NCBI RefSeq assembly: GCF_041146795.1
Contig: NC_135170.1
Location: 6,908,033 to 6,972,032, forward strand
Length of the DNA: 64,000 bases
Reading direction: 5' to 3'
Source of the DNA: Maylandia zebra
Lineage: Eukaryota; Chordata; Actinopteri; Cichliformes; Cichlidae
Each line of letters starts with the position of its first letter. The stretch's first letter is position 1. The position numbers were made by a program, and so were the translations under genes. The notes under the pieces are model-generated. The model saw nothing but the letters and a program-made list of their open reading frames with translations. It did not search any database and was not told the origin of the DNA. Shown in pieces: positions 46,591-57,998 of this stretch.

Positions 46591-47864
46591 TCAAAAGAAA
46601 TGATTGTGACATATGGTGTCTCTGACTGCTCTTCCATCTTGTATGTCCGTGGGAGGGTCAGGATGTTCATGGTTTGGATCACTGCTGTTTGGTTCAGAAG
46701 GACAGTGTTCTCCTCTAATTGTGGCAATGTTGTGAAGAATCACACATGCCACAATAATGTCACATGCCCTTTCTGGGGTGACCCTGAGTCTTTGCAGGCA
46801 CTGGAACCGGGCCTTAAGCATTCCGATAGTCATTTCAATTCTGGCTCTTGTCCTGCAATTAGCCAGATTATATCGCTGCTGTGGGCCCGGTTCAGGGTCA
46901 GGGTAAGGGGTAAGCAAATAGGGTAAACATGGATACCCCCTATCACCAAGCAAGTAGCCAGTGAACTCTCCTAAGACAGAAGGATACACTTCTGAAGCAA
47001 TTGGTCTTTATATATTTTAAAGTATTCTCAACTCACCATGTCCAAATTTTGTGCTCAGTGTACATTCACGGAATATTTGTGAGTCATGGACAGAGCCTGG
47101 CCACTTGGCTTCCACATTTGTGATAATGTTGGCAGCATCACATATGATCTTCACAGTGCAGAGAACACAAATTAGCATCCATTACTATAATGAAATAATT
47201 TGTTAGTTTGAAATGCTACAGGGAACTATGTACCTGTACATTAATGCTGTGGAAAGACTTCCTGTTCACATAGTCTCCTTCATTTACTGAAGGAGCAATG
47301 ATTGGAATGTGAGTGCCATCTGTACAGCCAATCACGCCTGGGAACCCTGGAAATAAATGTAAAATGTAAGTAGTAGTCCAAGTATCACCACATCATAAAT
47401 TAAGTTTTGTTCATCCTGATACCTGCAATTTTGTGGCATCCCTCTTTGATAAATCTTGTGGGTCTATGACCGGGGAACACCACAAACCAGTACAGGAGAC
47501 GTTTCAGTGCAACTGTAACATTCCTGACTGCCCGACAGACGGTAGCCTTGGAAACGTGCTCAGCGTCACCAATATTATACAGAAAGCTCCCGTTTGCAAA
47601 AAACCGAAGTGCAATACGAATAATATGTAATGAACTGAGAGCATGTCCGCGATGTGTCACATGCGTAATATATGGCCTGAGGATGTTATTCAAATAAATT
47701 ATAGATTGTGCTGAGAAACGGTAACGTTCGCACAGAAAATCATCAGGAAATGATAAAATGTCCAAACGCACTCTAATCACTCTCTCCCGGCGGAGAGCTC
47801 TGCGGAGAATTTGGGCTTCACGATCTACTGGCTCTTCAAGGAAGGGGCACGCCATGTCCGACAC
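46591..47864 (-). CDS. Harbinger transposase-derived nuclease (HARBI1-like DDE)
   Basis: Exons in transcript order are 47423-47864, 47234-47346, 47037-47148 and 46591-46991. The spliced frame has no stop and gives 355 residues, a normal length for the family. It has the N-terminal helical region ([30 protein letters not shown]), then the catalytic core: first Asp in [13 protein letters not shown], second in [12 protein letters not shown], then [13 protein letters not shown] and the Glu in [15 protein letters not shown]. It ends near HNHFF. All three catalytic acids are present. Together with the adjoining Myb-like gene this suggests an intact, possibly mobile element. Confidence 0.85.
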
Positions 47865-48557
47865 TTCCTACTGTCAGGTTTCCGACAAAGGGGCGGAGAC
47901 AGTCAGGGTTAGTTGTAGTAAACCTGCTAGGGGGCAGGTTAGCTTCACGGAGTGTGTCGTCATAGTGACTCACTGAGGCTTCATCTGAACTCGCTTTGTG
48001 AAACCGAAAACCCAGAGTTTTCGTTAACTCAGGGTATACTTACTCAGTTTTTCCACTAAACCGGCTTCCTGAAACAGGGCCCAGGACCTGGAGGAGCATA
48101 ATACGTCTGTGCTCGCCTACATCAACTTCTGTGTCGACAGTGTCACTGTGGACAAACGTCTCCGGGTGTATTCCAACCAGAAACCTTGGATGACTAAAGA
48201 GGTCCAGGTCCTGCTGAAGCAACGTGACGCCACTTTCAGATCTGGTGACAGTATGCAGTACAGTGCAACCAGATCTGAAAAGAGGTATCAGAGAGGCCAA
48301 GGCGGCGCACAAGAGGAAGGATGAACACCACTTCAGCAACAACAATTCATGACAGGTATGGCAGGGAGTTTAGTACCTAAGCAACTACAAGACTGGCAAT
48401 ACCATGATGACTGAGGGCCAGAGCGACCACCACTTCTTTGCAACTTCGAAGTGAAGGGACCAGAGGCAGCCACAACTCAAACATCAGACAGCAGCATGGT
48501 GCAGGAATTTGAGAAGAGATGCACACTGAGGGCAGTGAGCCCCAGGAAGGCTGCCGG

Positions 48558-49112
48558 TGTCAGGGCTCTGTGTGCGGGCAGGCAGAGATGAGGATCCAAA
48601 TGCAGGACTCGAACACAGAATTGTAACTCAAAAACCTCAGCTTTATTGCTGGCAGGAAAACAAACATGAAGTGAGGATGGAACACTGAGACCAAGGACAT
48701 AATCTGAGGCATAATCTGAGGGTACGATGCGACACTGAGCATGGGAAAACACAGGGCTTATATACACAGGGTAGTAACGGGGAAATCGGCAACAGGAGGG
48801 AGACACAGCTGGGAGAGATCAGGGCTAACGAGACAGGGGGGACAAATCTGCACACACTAACATAAGAAAGACTTTCACAATAAAACAGGAAACATGAATC
48901 ACAACTGAGAGACACGAACTCAACACAGAGACAGAAATTGACACATGGCCAAAGTCTACTAAATAATAATCATAATCACAACAGTATCAGATCATAAATC
49001 ATAATATAGAAAAACACCAAGTACCAGAGAAACAAAGGAAAATCCATGATGCAAAAATACCAAAACATAATGAACTCAAAATACTGGGTCCAACGGACCC
49101 AGAACCGTGACA
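48558..49112 (-). repeat. 3' LTR of the LTR element
   Basis: 555 bp, TGTCAGGG to CCGTGACA on plus. It carries the terminal palindrome 'tgggtccaacggaccca'. It differs from the partner mainly by a few substitutions and a small length change near 48705. Confidence 0.9.
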
Positions 49113-52100
49113 GTACCCCACCGCTAAGGGCTGGCTCCTGACAGCCCCCCCCCCCCAAAAAAAAAAAAAAAAAAAAAGCACAACAAAGCACCAGGCCAGG
49201 GCGGGCGGAGTGGGTCCAGGATGAAGGGACAGAGCCCAAACAAAAAACAAGGAGCACCAGAGTCCGCAGGAAAGCATATCAAAAACAAAACGAAACCAGA
49301 GCTCACCAAGAGTCCACAAAAAGTTCAGGGGGCCGACCGTGCACACGGCAACTGCGGCGACGGGCGAACAGTTCTGGAGGCCGACCGTGCACATGGCAAC
49401 GGCGGCGACGGGCGAACAGTTCCGGAGGCCGACCACTTGGAAGGCAGTGGCAGCCACTGAGCAGGTCCGGAGGGCGGCCGCGATGCCAGCGGTGGCGACA
49501 ACCCCTTTCCGGAGGCCGTTCCCGAAGGCCATGATGCCACCTAATAGGCCTAGAAAACGGCCGGCAGAGGTGAGGCGGAACAGGTCGAGCTGGCTCTGAC
49601 GGCGGTGTGGCAACCGCAGGACCAGACGAAGACGAAGGCGGAGCCGAAGCCAGACCAGGCGAAGGCGAAGGCGAAGGCGAAGGCGTGGATGAAGACGCCG
49701 AAGACGGACCAGACGAAGACGAAGACGAAGGCGAAGACGAAGGCGTGGATGAAGACACGGAGGCCGGACCAGGCGTGGATGAAGACACGGAGGCCGGACC
49801 AGGCGTGGATGAAGGGACGGCTGCGGAACCTGACGGCAGCGGGACGGATGCAGGTGATGATGTAAAAGTCGCGGGGGACAATTCAGCAGGTGATGGCTGA
49901 ACCAATTTCCCCGGACCATCAGCAGGTGTCCCCCAGGACCCTCAGCTAACGAGGCGTGGTGCTGGACGGGCTCCTCGGGCCCTCCAGCAGACGTGGCTTG
50001 AGGCTGGACGGGCGACTCGGGCCCTCCAGCAGACGTGGCATGAGGCTGGACGGGCGACTCGGGCCCTCCAGCAGACGTGGCTTGAGGCTGGACGGGCGAC
50101 TCGGGCCCTCCAGCAGACGTGGCATGAGGCTGGACGGGCGACTCGGGCCCTCCAGCAGACGAAACATGAGGCTGGCTGGGTTCTCCCGAACCCCCAGCAG
50201 ACGAAACATGAGGCTGGCTGGGTTCTCCCGAACCCCCAGCAGACGAAACATGAGGCTGGCTGGGTTCTCCCGAACCCCCAGCAGACGAAACATGAGGCTG
50301 GCTGGGTTCTCCCGAACCCCCAGCAGGCGAAACATGAGGCTGGACGGGCTCCTCAGGCCCTCCAGCTGGAGTAGATGCAGGACCAGAGGTGAGTGGGACC
50401 CCTGGCTGAGGGTGGAGATGAGTGGCTGATTTAGCGGATGACAACGCCAATGATTCCTTCACTAACTGAGCTACTGACTGGGTTATGGACTGTAACAAAG
50501 CATGTAGAAAATCCGATTGCGGTAACGACTGAGCTATGGATGACTGAACTTGAGGTGAAAGTGATAGTGGAGTAGGTGACAGGGCTACAGGTGGCTGCTG
50601 ATCAGCTAACTAAGCTGAAGGTGGCTGCTGATCAGGAGACACTGTAAACTGAGCTGAAGGTGGCTGCTGATCAGGGGACACTGTAAACTGAGCTGAAGGT
50701 GGCTGCTGATCAGGGGACACTGTAAACTGAGCTGAAGGTGGCTGCTGATCAGGGGACACTGTAAACTGAGCTGAAGGTGGCTGCTGATCAGCTGACTGAA
50801 CTGAAGGTGGCTGCTGATCAGAAAACTGAGCTGGGAACTGCCATAAAGGTTGTAGTGATGGTGGTTGTGATGGTGACTGAGCTAATCCTCCTGAGCCTTC
50901 TGAACACGACAAAAACTGCTGGACGGGCTCACCTGAGCCTCCAGCTGACACAGGAACAGGTGCCGGCACCAGCTGAACACCAAACCCTTCCACCCGAGGA
51001 ACTGAAACGGGTGGAGGGGAACGCTGGGCCCGAGCTACCCTAGGAGCAGAAACAGGAGGAGAGAGAAGCTCAGGAATGGTCTCAAAATGCCCAATATTGC
51101 CAACTGGGTCTGGGCATATAGTCTTAGCAGAGTGGGCAACCTCAGAAACATTCAACCGGGACACAGAACAGTCCCTGGGAAGAGCCACGGTCTTAATAGA
51201 TTGTAGAGAGATGCAACTAGAGTCCTTAAATGTCCTTGGGGAACAGACAGCCCCTTCCTTCAGAGAGCCTGAGTTACAGCCTGCAATTTCTGTCCCTACC
51301 AACTGCCTGCGCCCTTGCTGAAAAGTACATGGCTGAAAGGCTGGCTTAGAAACATTAACCACCCCCCTTTCAGCTGACTTGAAAACAGAACTTGAAGCCT
51401 CCGGAAATTTCACAGCAGTTCGAACATTTCTCCCCCCAGATTTAAGTGGAGTAGTCTTATTCATTTTAACACTAGGTTCAGATTGGGCAGAATGAAAACA
51501 GGTTCTTAAATCCTCAGAGCAGGGGTTCACAGGGTTGACAAACACAGACTCAACTACCTTTAAGTTAGTAGATTTAGATTCACTTGAATGGCAGGTAGTC
51601 TTCAGAATCTTAGGGGTGGATTTATTGTTTGTTATGTTCATGAGTTCAGGAGGAGCATGAGAAAGACAGTCTTTGTTGCTCACCACTGCTGACTGTCCAG
51701 AGGAAGCGGAGCAACGGCTGCGTGAGCGTCGCTCACTCTGGGAAGAGGGAGGTAAGCCAGACTGCGAATCCTCCTGCAGACGGGGCCGAAAGTCTTTCGG
51801 TGGGCCGGGCTGGGACGAAGAGGCGGGAGGTTTGTGTAGCTCCGAACGTGGAAGTCCCAAAAACAAAGCAAAGGATTGCAGTGGAGTAAGCCCAGTGTCT
51901 TCCACCACATAATCCTTCTTTCGTCGCTGCTTGCCCCTCCTGCAGGGCCTGAATTCTGAGAGCAGCGGTGGAGTGACACCAGAAAACGGAGGAGCTACTG
52001 CCGTCGAGGGAGAGCACTTGGCCCCTCGCATCCCTGACGGAACAGCTGATGGAACGGCGGTAGCCATCGCAGTTTGGAAGCTGCGGGGCCCACCCAGAGC

Positions 52101-52223
52101 CAAACGAGACCCATCGAATGGTGACTCGTGCTCCCAGGCACACCTAGCCCCCTGCCTCTCCCTCTCCTTGAGGAAGGTGGAGACTGCGGGTCGCCGATAC
52201 CATACGGAGTCTGCTGGATCCAT
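48999..52223 (-). pseudogene. Long gag-like, repeat-rich frame with one internal TAG
   Basis: The frame starts at ATG 52223 (MDPADSVWYRRPAV) and is open for 537 codons to a TAG at 50612-50610, then stays open in the same frame to 48999, just inside the 3' LTR. The TAG replaces the CAG (Gln) found in sibling repeat units. It contains a basic RRGKQRRKKD patch, tandem units built on SPDQQPPSAQFT (50640-50830), 14-15-residue Pro/Gly units (SAGGPESPVQPHA, SAGGSGEPSQPHV; 49950-50340) and an Arg-Leu repeat region (49600-49830). No CCHC knuckle or enzymatic motif is visible. The function of the repeats is unknown. Confidence 0.6.
49145..49177. repeat. Poly-C then poly-A tract near the 3' LTR
   Basis: Twelve C followed by 21 A on plus, just inside the 3' LTR of the element. 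It is an expansion-prone composite homopolymer. Confidence 0.9.
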
Positions 52224-52240
52224 TACTGGTCGCGTCGTTC

Positions 52241-52791
52241 TGTCAGGGCTCTGTGTGCAGGCAGGCAGAGATGAGGATCCAAATGCAGGACTCGAACACA
52301 GAATTGTAACTCAAAAACCTCAGCTTTATTGCTGGCAGGAAAACAAATATGAAGTGAGGATGGAACACTGAGACCAAGGACACACAGGCATAATCTGAGG
52401 GTACGACGCGACACTGAGCATGGGAAAACACAGGGCTTATATACACAGGGTAGTAACGGGGAAATCGGCAACAGGAGGGAGACACAGCTGGGAGAGATCA
52501 GGGCTAACGAGACAGGGGGGACAAATCTGCACACACTAACATAAGAAAGACTTTCACAATAAAACAGGAAACATGAATCACAACTGAGAGACACGGACTC
52601 AACACAGAGACAGAAATTGACACATGGCCAAAGTCTACTAAATAATAATCATAATCACAACAGTATCAGATCATAAATCATAATATAGAAAAACACCAAG
52701 TACCAGAGAAACAAAGGAAAATCCATGATGCAAAAATACCAAAACATAATGAACTCAAAATACTGGGTCCAACGGACCCAGAACCGTGACA
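52241..52791 (-). repeat. 5' LTR of the LTR element
   Basis: 551 bp, near-identical to 48558-49112. On minus it begins TGTCACGGTTCTGGG and ends GAGCCCTGACA, followed within 20 bases by the start codon of the internal frame. Confidence 0.9.
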
Positions 52792-53173
52792 GCCGGTCCA
52801 GACAGGGTGACTGGGAGGATCCTAAAAGAATGTGTAGACCAGCTGGCCAGGGTCTTCATTAAGATCTTCAACGCTCCACTGTCCCAGTCCTGCATCCTGC
52901 CATGCCTAAAGTTAGCCACAGTCTTACACCTGTTATAATGAGGTCTTTTGAGAAACTAGTCTGACACCACATCATGTCCTGCCTGCCACCAACACTCCAC
53001 CAGCTCCAGTTCGCATACAGAGCTAACAGATCAGCTGAAGTAGTGCGCATGCGCCAACCAGTGTGCAGCCTGTTACAGTCGCTCCTGCTTTTTCTCTTAG
53101 TTTAGCTCTTTTTGTTACGTATTCTTTTTTGTCTGACTTGTATTTTCATCCATTTATTATCTTTTACTCAATC

Positions 53174-53459
53174 ATGTGGATTGAGAGAGTTTTTGTTCTT
53201 CTGGTGGCCGTGGAACTATTACTTTTATCAAGGAACGGGACCGCGGCACATCTCCTACACTCACGGACTGTTTACTCCAGAGATCAGCTGATCGCCCTGA
53301 TGCTGGCCGGCTCGCTGGCCAGGCCCGCAGAAGTACCAGCTGAAATTTGGAGGAAAACACATCGGGGATGCAGAGGTCAAGGACAGAAGAGAAGAAAGAA
53401 GGAGACGGTGAGACAGCGGAGGCTTGAAGCGAGGAGGAGGTATAAACCGTGTCTGCCGT
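53174..53459 (+). pseudogene. LINE leader region with signal-like hydrophobic start
   Basis: ATG 53174 begins MWIERVFVLLVAVELLLLS, then a basic KRRKKETVRQRR region. The frame runs into the inserted short repeat and stops. In the undamaged copy at 63289 the same leader is continuous with the endonuclease, so it is the true N-terminus of the LINE protein. Confidence 0.7.
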
Positions 53460-53592
53460 GTCTGCTACAATGTAGCTTGCCATCACCAGTGTGTGAATGT
53501 ATGTGTGAATGGGTGGGTGACTGGATATGTAAAGCGCTTTGAGTTCCTTAGGGACTAGTAAAGCGCTATATAAATACAGGCCATTTACCATT
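53460..53592 (+). repeat. Short dispersed repeat inserted in the LINE
   Basis: Comparison with 63580-63600 shows uninterrupted 'ctgccg' and 'tctatcgtgatggg' there, but about 133 extra bases here, ending 'aatacaggccatttaccat'. The extra sequence is the repeat also found inverted at 17521-17630. Confidence 0.75.
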
Positions 53593-53597
53593 CTATC

Positions 53598-55017
53598 GTG
53601 ATGGGAAATGTGCGATCGTTATCGAATAAAATCGGCGAGCTCTCAGCACTGGTACGGAGTCAGAGGGAATACCGAGAGTGTAGCCTGATGTGTTTCACCG
53701 AATCATGGATGCACCAGGACATTCCCGATGAGAATGCTTCCGTGGAAGGCTTCCACACTGTTCGGGCGGACAGGGACAGCATCGCTAGCGGTAAGCGGAA
53801 AGGAGGTGGGCTTGCTGTTTTAGTTAACAACCGGTGGTGTAACCCTGCCAACATAACAATCAAAGAAAGGATTTGTTGCCCAGACATTGAACTGTGTGCT
53901 GTTGGACTCAGGCCGTATTATTTACCCAGGGAATTCTCTCACGTCATCTTGGTGACTGTTTATGTTCCTCCCTCTGCTAACCCCACAGCTGCATGTGACA
54001 CTATCCACTCTGCCATAGCCCGGTTACAGACTCAGCACCCGAGTGCCTTTATTGTGATCTCGGGTGACTTCAACCATGTATCACTGGACAATACACTACC
54101 AACATTCAAACAATATGTGGACTGTCCCACCAGGGGAGAGAAAACTTTAGACTTACTGTATGCTAATGTCAAGGATGCATACAGCTCCTCCTCCCTCCCC
54201 CCACTTGGTAGGTCAGATCATAACCTGATTCACCTCACCCCCCGCTATGTGCCAATTGTGAGGAGGGAACCTGTGACCACGAGGAGTGTTAGGAGGTGGT
54301 CAGAGGAGGCCTTAGCGGAACTACAGGGCTGTTTCGAGGTGACCAACTGGGAAACACTCTGTGAGCCTCACGCCGACGACCTCAATGGGCTTACTGAGTG
54401 TATCACAGACTACATAACGTTCCGCACCGACTCCATTGTTCCAGCTCAGACTGTTCATTGTTACCCAAATAACAAGCCGTGGGTGACTAAGGACATCAAA
54501 GCCCTCCTCAACAAGAAGAAGAGGGCTTTCAGAGGGGGCAACAAAGAGGGGGTGAGGAAGATCCAGGTGTTACTAAAGGACAAGATCAGAGAGGCTAAGG
54601 ACAATTACAGGAGGAAGCTGGATTGGAAACTCCAGCAGAACAGCATGAGAGAGGTGTGGAGGGGCATGAAGACCATCACTGGATTCAGGCCAACCAACAG
54701 CAGGGGAGCTGAGGGAGGTGAGAATAGAGCTAACGAGTTGAATCTTTTTTTCAATAGATTCGACACCACAGTGTCTGCTCCCACCTCCACAACCTCACCT
54801 GTAGTCAGCCTGGAATCCAGAGCCACACCACTGTGCCAGCCTCTCTCTTCGCATGTCGCTGTTGCCTCCTGTGAGATTCCTGACACCCCTCCCCCACCCA
54901 TCACCTTCTCTCAATACCAGGTTGAGATGCAAATGAGGAGACTTCACTCAGGGAAGTCTGCTGGACCAGACGGAGTGAGTCCCCTCGTCCTCAAGACCTG
55001 TGCCCTCCAGCTTTCAT
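53598..55017 (+). pseudogene. LINE endonuclease domain, open but frameshifted at its end
   Basis: The 473-codon frame carries the EEP endonuclease: NVRSLSNKIGELSALV, FTESW, GGGLAVLVNNRW, YVPPSANPTAA, ISGDFNH and GRSDHNLI with the catalytic Asp-His pair. The linker NNKPWVTKDIKALLNKKKRAF follows, then the RT entry KSAGPDGVSPLVL. It ends at 55017 through a small indel, and the protein resumes in another frame. All endonuclease catalytic motifs look intact. Confidence 0.8.
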
Positions 55018-56283
55018 AAACTGTTTATGCTGAGTCTGAGTCTGCAGAGGGTCCCAGTGATGTGGAAGACATCATGCCTCGTCCCTGTACCAAAGACGCC
55101 ACGTCCCAGTGGCCCCCAGGATTACAGGCCCGTGGCACTGACCTCCCACATCATAAAGACCCTGGAAAGGCTCATCCTGGACCAGCTGCGACCCATAGTA
55201 AGACCACATCTGCATCCCCTTCAGTTCGCTTATCAGCCTCGTCTCGGAACTGAGGACGCCATCATCTACCTGCTCAATCGTGTCTACACCCATCTGGACC
55301 AGCCGGCGAGCACTGTGAGGGTCATGTTTTTTGACTTTTCTAGTGCTTTCAACACCATCAGGCCGACCCTCCTGGGTGATAAGTTAGCAGCGATGCAGGT
55401 GGATGCTTCTCTGGTGTCCTGGATTGTTGATTACCTGACAGGAAGACCACAATATGTACGTCTCCCACAGTGTGTGTCTGACAAGGTAATCAGCAACACA
55501 GGGGCACCACAGGGGCACCACCTCTCCCCCTTCCTCTTCACCCTCTACACCACAGACTTCAGCCACTGCACAGAGACCTGCCATCTTCAGAAGTTCTCTG
55601 ATGGCTCTGCGGTGGTTGGTTGCATCAGCAGGGATGACGAGACAGAGTACCGGGCTGTGGTCGACTCCTTTGTCACGTGGTGTGAGCAGAATCATCTGCA
55701 GCTCAACGTGGCAAAGACCAAGGAATTGATAGTGGACTTCAGGAAGACCAGGAAACACTTGACCCCTGTTTCAATCCAGGGGGTCAGTGTTGACATTGTG
55801 GAGGACTATAAATACCTTGGAGTACACATTGACAATAAACTGGACTGGGCTACAAACACCACAGCACTTTACAGGAAGGGCCAGAGTCGTCTCTATTTTT
55901 TGAGGCGACTGAGATCCTTCTACATCTGCCAGAAAATGCTCAGGATTTTCTATGAGTCTGTTGTGGCCAGTGCGATCCTCTATGCTGTTGCATGCTGGGG
56001 GAGCAGGCTGAGGGTCGCAGATGCCAACAGACTTAATAAACTAATCCGTAAGGCCAGTAATGTTGTGGGGATGGAGCTGGACTCCCTCAAGGTGGTGTCG
56101 GAGAGGCGGATGCTGTCCAAGATGAAGACAATGTTGGATAACACCTCCCACCCACTCCATGACATGCTGGTCAGTCACAGGAGCACGTTCAGTGAGAGAC
56201 TGAGATTACCGAAAAGCACCACTGAACGACACAGGAAATCTTTCCTGCCTGTGGTCATCTCCCTGTACAACGCATCCACTTAA
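55000..56283 (+). pseudogene. LINE reverse transcriptase domain, catalytic Asp mutated
   Basis: It contains the PVPKTPRPSGPQDYRPVAL, FFDFSSAFNTIRPTLL and GAPQG blocks, then FSDGSAVVG where active relatives have F-x-D-D (compare FSDDSAIV at 11460 and FADDTVIV at 37830). The second catalytic Asp is Gly, which should abolish polymerisation. NVAKTKELIVDFRKTRK, YKYLGVHIDNKLDW and the C-terminal region to FLPVVISLYNAST are intact. There is no ATG at its start because it is the downstream part of one frameshifted protein. Confidence 0.85.
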
Positions 56284-56341
56284 CACACTGGTTACTGCTC
56301 AGCTACACATGTTTCTTTTCCAGCTATTTATTAATGAGTGA

Positions 56342-56441
<100 letters not shown>

Positions 56442-57335
56442 ACTATTCTTAGTTAGCGTATTGTCTGTCTTGTTAATGTTGGTTTATAATGGAGCACTGC
56501 AACAAAAAAATTATTTCCCCCAGGGATCAATAAAGTATTCTGATTCTGAAGACACCATTGTTATAACACTCCACACCACCATCTCCCACCTGGAACAACA
56601 GGGACGTTACGCCAGGCTGCTCTTCGTTGACTTTAGCTCTGCTTTTAATACGATACCTCTGGACAGACTGCGGAATTTCAGACTCCTTTTGCCACCTGCT
56701 GCTGCGTACAGAGAGTTATTGTGGGTCCTCGTCTTTCCTCAGCCTTAACACAGATTCTCCACAAGTCCCCTACTGTACACTCTGTACACACATAACTATG
56801 TCAGTACCCAGACAATGCAGTCATTAAGTTTTTGGATGATACCACCATGGTGGGGCTCATCTCTGGGGGCAACAAGATGGCATGCAGAGCTGAGGTTCAG
56901 AAACTGTCAGATTGGTGTCAGACAACAACTTGGACCTTAATGCCACTAAGATGGAAGAGCTGATAGTTGACTTCAGAAGGAGGAATTCCAAGCTGCAGCC
57001 CATCCGCATCAATACAGCGTGCGTGGAAAGGGTGTCCAGCTTTAAGTTCCTGGGAGTGCACATAGACACAGACCTCCAATGGAGCTCAAACACCTTCAAT
57101 GTTGTAAAGAAGGTCCAACAGCGTCTCCATTTTCTGAGACTCCTCAGAAAAATGGACCTGAAGAGGGAGCTGCTGACTGTCTTCTGTTGCTGCATTGAAA
57201 GTGTGCTGACATATCCCATCTCTATGTGGTTCTCCAGCTGCACCGTGGCACACTACAAAGGGTCATTAAAATGGCTCAAAAAATCATTGGTCATCCTTTT
57301 TCCTCCCAGATCTCCATTTATAGAGCTGTATATTA

Positions 57336-57498
57336 CATAGCACTGTGACAGGCGAAAGAAGTAGTTCCTGCCTATCATTTGGAGTATCACAATATTATTG
57401 TTACTTTCCACTGTGTTGCTGTTAATAACAAACTAAAAATGTACCCCAAATTAATAAAATAGCAATATTTCAATATGAGAATTGATTGTAGAACATAC
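57336..57498. other. Spacer
   Basis: Short AT-rich gap after the last piece of the split LINE. Nothing recognised. Confidence 0.4.
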
Positions 57499-57880
57499 AG
57501 TGGGGCAAAAAAGTATTTAGTCAGCCACTGATTGTGCAAGTTCCCCCACTTAAAATGATGACAGAGGTCAGTAATTTGCACCAGAGGTACACTTCAACTG
57601 TGAGAGACAGAATGTGAAAAAAAAATCCATGAATCCACATGGTAGGATTTGTAAAGAATTTATTCGTAAATCAGGGTGGAAAATAAGTATTTGGTCACCT
57701 CAAACAAGGAGAATCTCTGGCTCTCACAGACCTGTAACGTCCTCTGTAAGAAGCTTTTCTGTCCCCCACTCGTTACCTGTATGAATGGCACCTGTTTGAA
57801 CTCATCATCTGTATAAAAGACACCTGTCCACAGCCTCAAACAGTCAGACTCCAAACTCTGCCATGGCCAAATGTAACCGG
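57499..57880 (+). mobile_element. Tc1-like transposon 5' end
   Basis: 'acagtggggcaaaaaagtat' and 'ttagtcagccactgattgtg' are the inverted-repeat end of a common fish Tc1 element, followed by its untranslated leader to the 'ccatggcc' start context. The transposase is absent. Confidence 0.75.
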
Positions 57881-57998
57881 ACTTACGACTTATCATTAAG
57901 AATGACCGAACTCCACTAGCCAGTAGCAGAAGATCTAGGATCGGCAGGAGCCCAAGGTATAAACACCAATAAGGAGAGACCACACCACAATAGACTGT

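Larger units (their letters stand above)
45105..48081. mobile_element. Harbinger/PIF transposon, apparently autonomous, 3-bp CAG TSD
   Basis: The termini GGCCCTATTTCAGGAAGCCGG and its inverted partner CCGGCTTCCTGAAACAGGGCC differ at one position. The flanking trinucleotide CAG (45102-45104, 48082-48084) fits the CWG preference of this superfamily. The 2977-bp element holds the two genes expected of an autonomous Harbinger, converging on each other: a Myb/SANT-like protein on plus and a DDE nuclease on minus. Confidence 0.93.
48558..52791 (-). mobile_element. Complete LTR retrotransposon, Ty3/gypsy-type, coding-poor, 5-bp TSD
   Basis: Two LTRs (48558-49112 and 52241-52791) flank 3.1 kb, and gccgg is duplicated on both sides (48553-48557, 52792-52796). 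Ends are TG...CA. The LTRs differ by only a few substitutions and one small indel, so the insertion is young. Reading on minus, the internal region has one long gag-like frame beginning MDPAD, as in Sushi-like fish elements, but no protease, reverse transcriptase, RNase H or integrase motifs. It must rely on enzymes from an autonomous relative. Confidence 0.88.

Noticed and set aside
49605-49900. Plus-strand acidic Asp/Glu-rich frames
   Set aside because: They are the antisense of the Arg-Leu repeat section of the gag-like frame.
49950-50830. CRISPR-like regularly spaced repeats
   Set aside because: The units are in-frame coding tandem repeats without spacers, inside a vertebrate retroelement.
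50777-51321. Plus-strand frames over the LTR element
   Set aside because: Antisense shadows of the minus-strand repeat protein.
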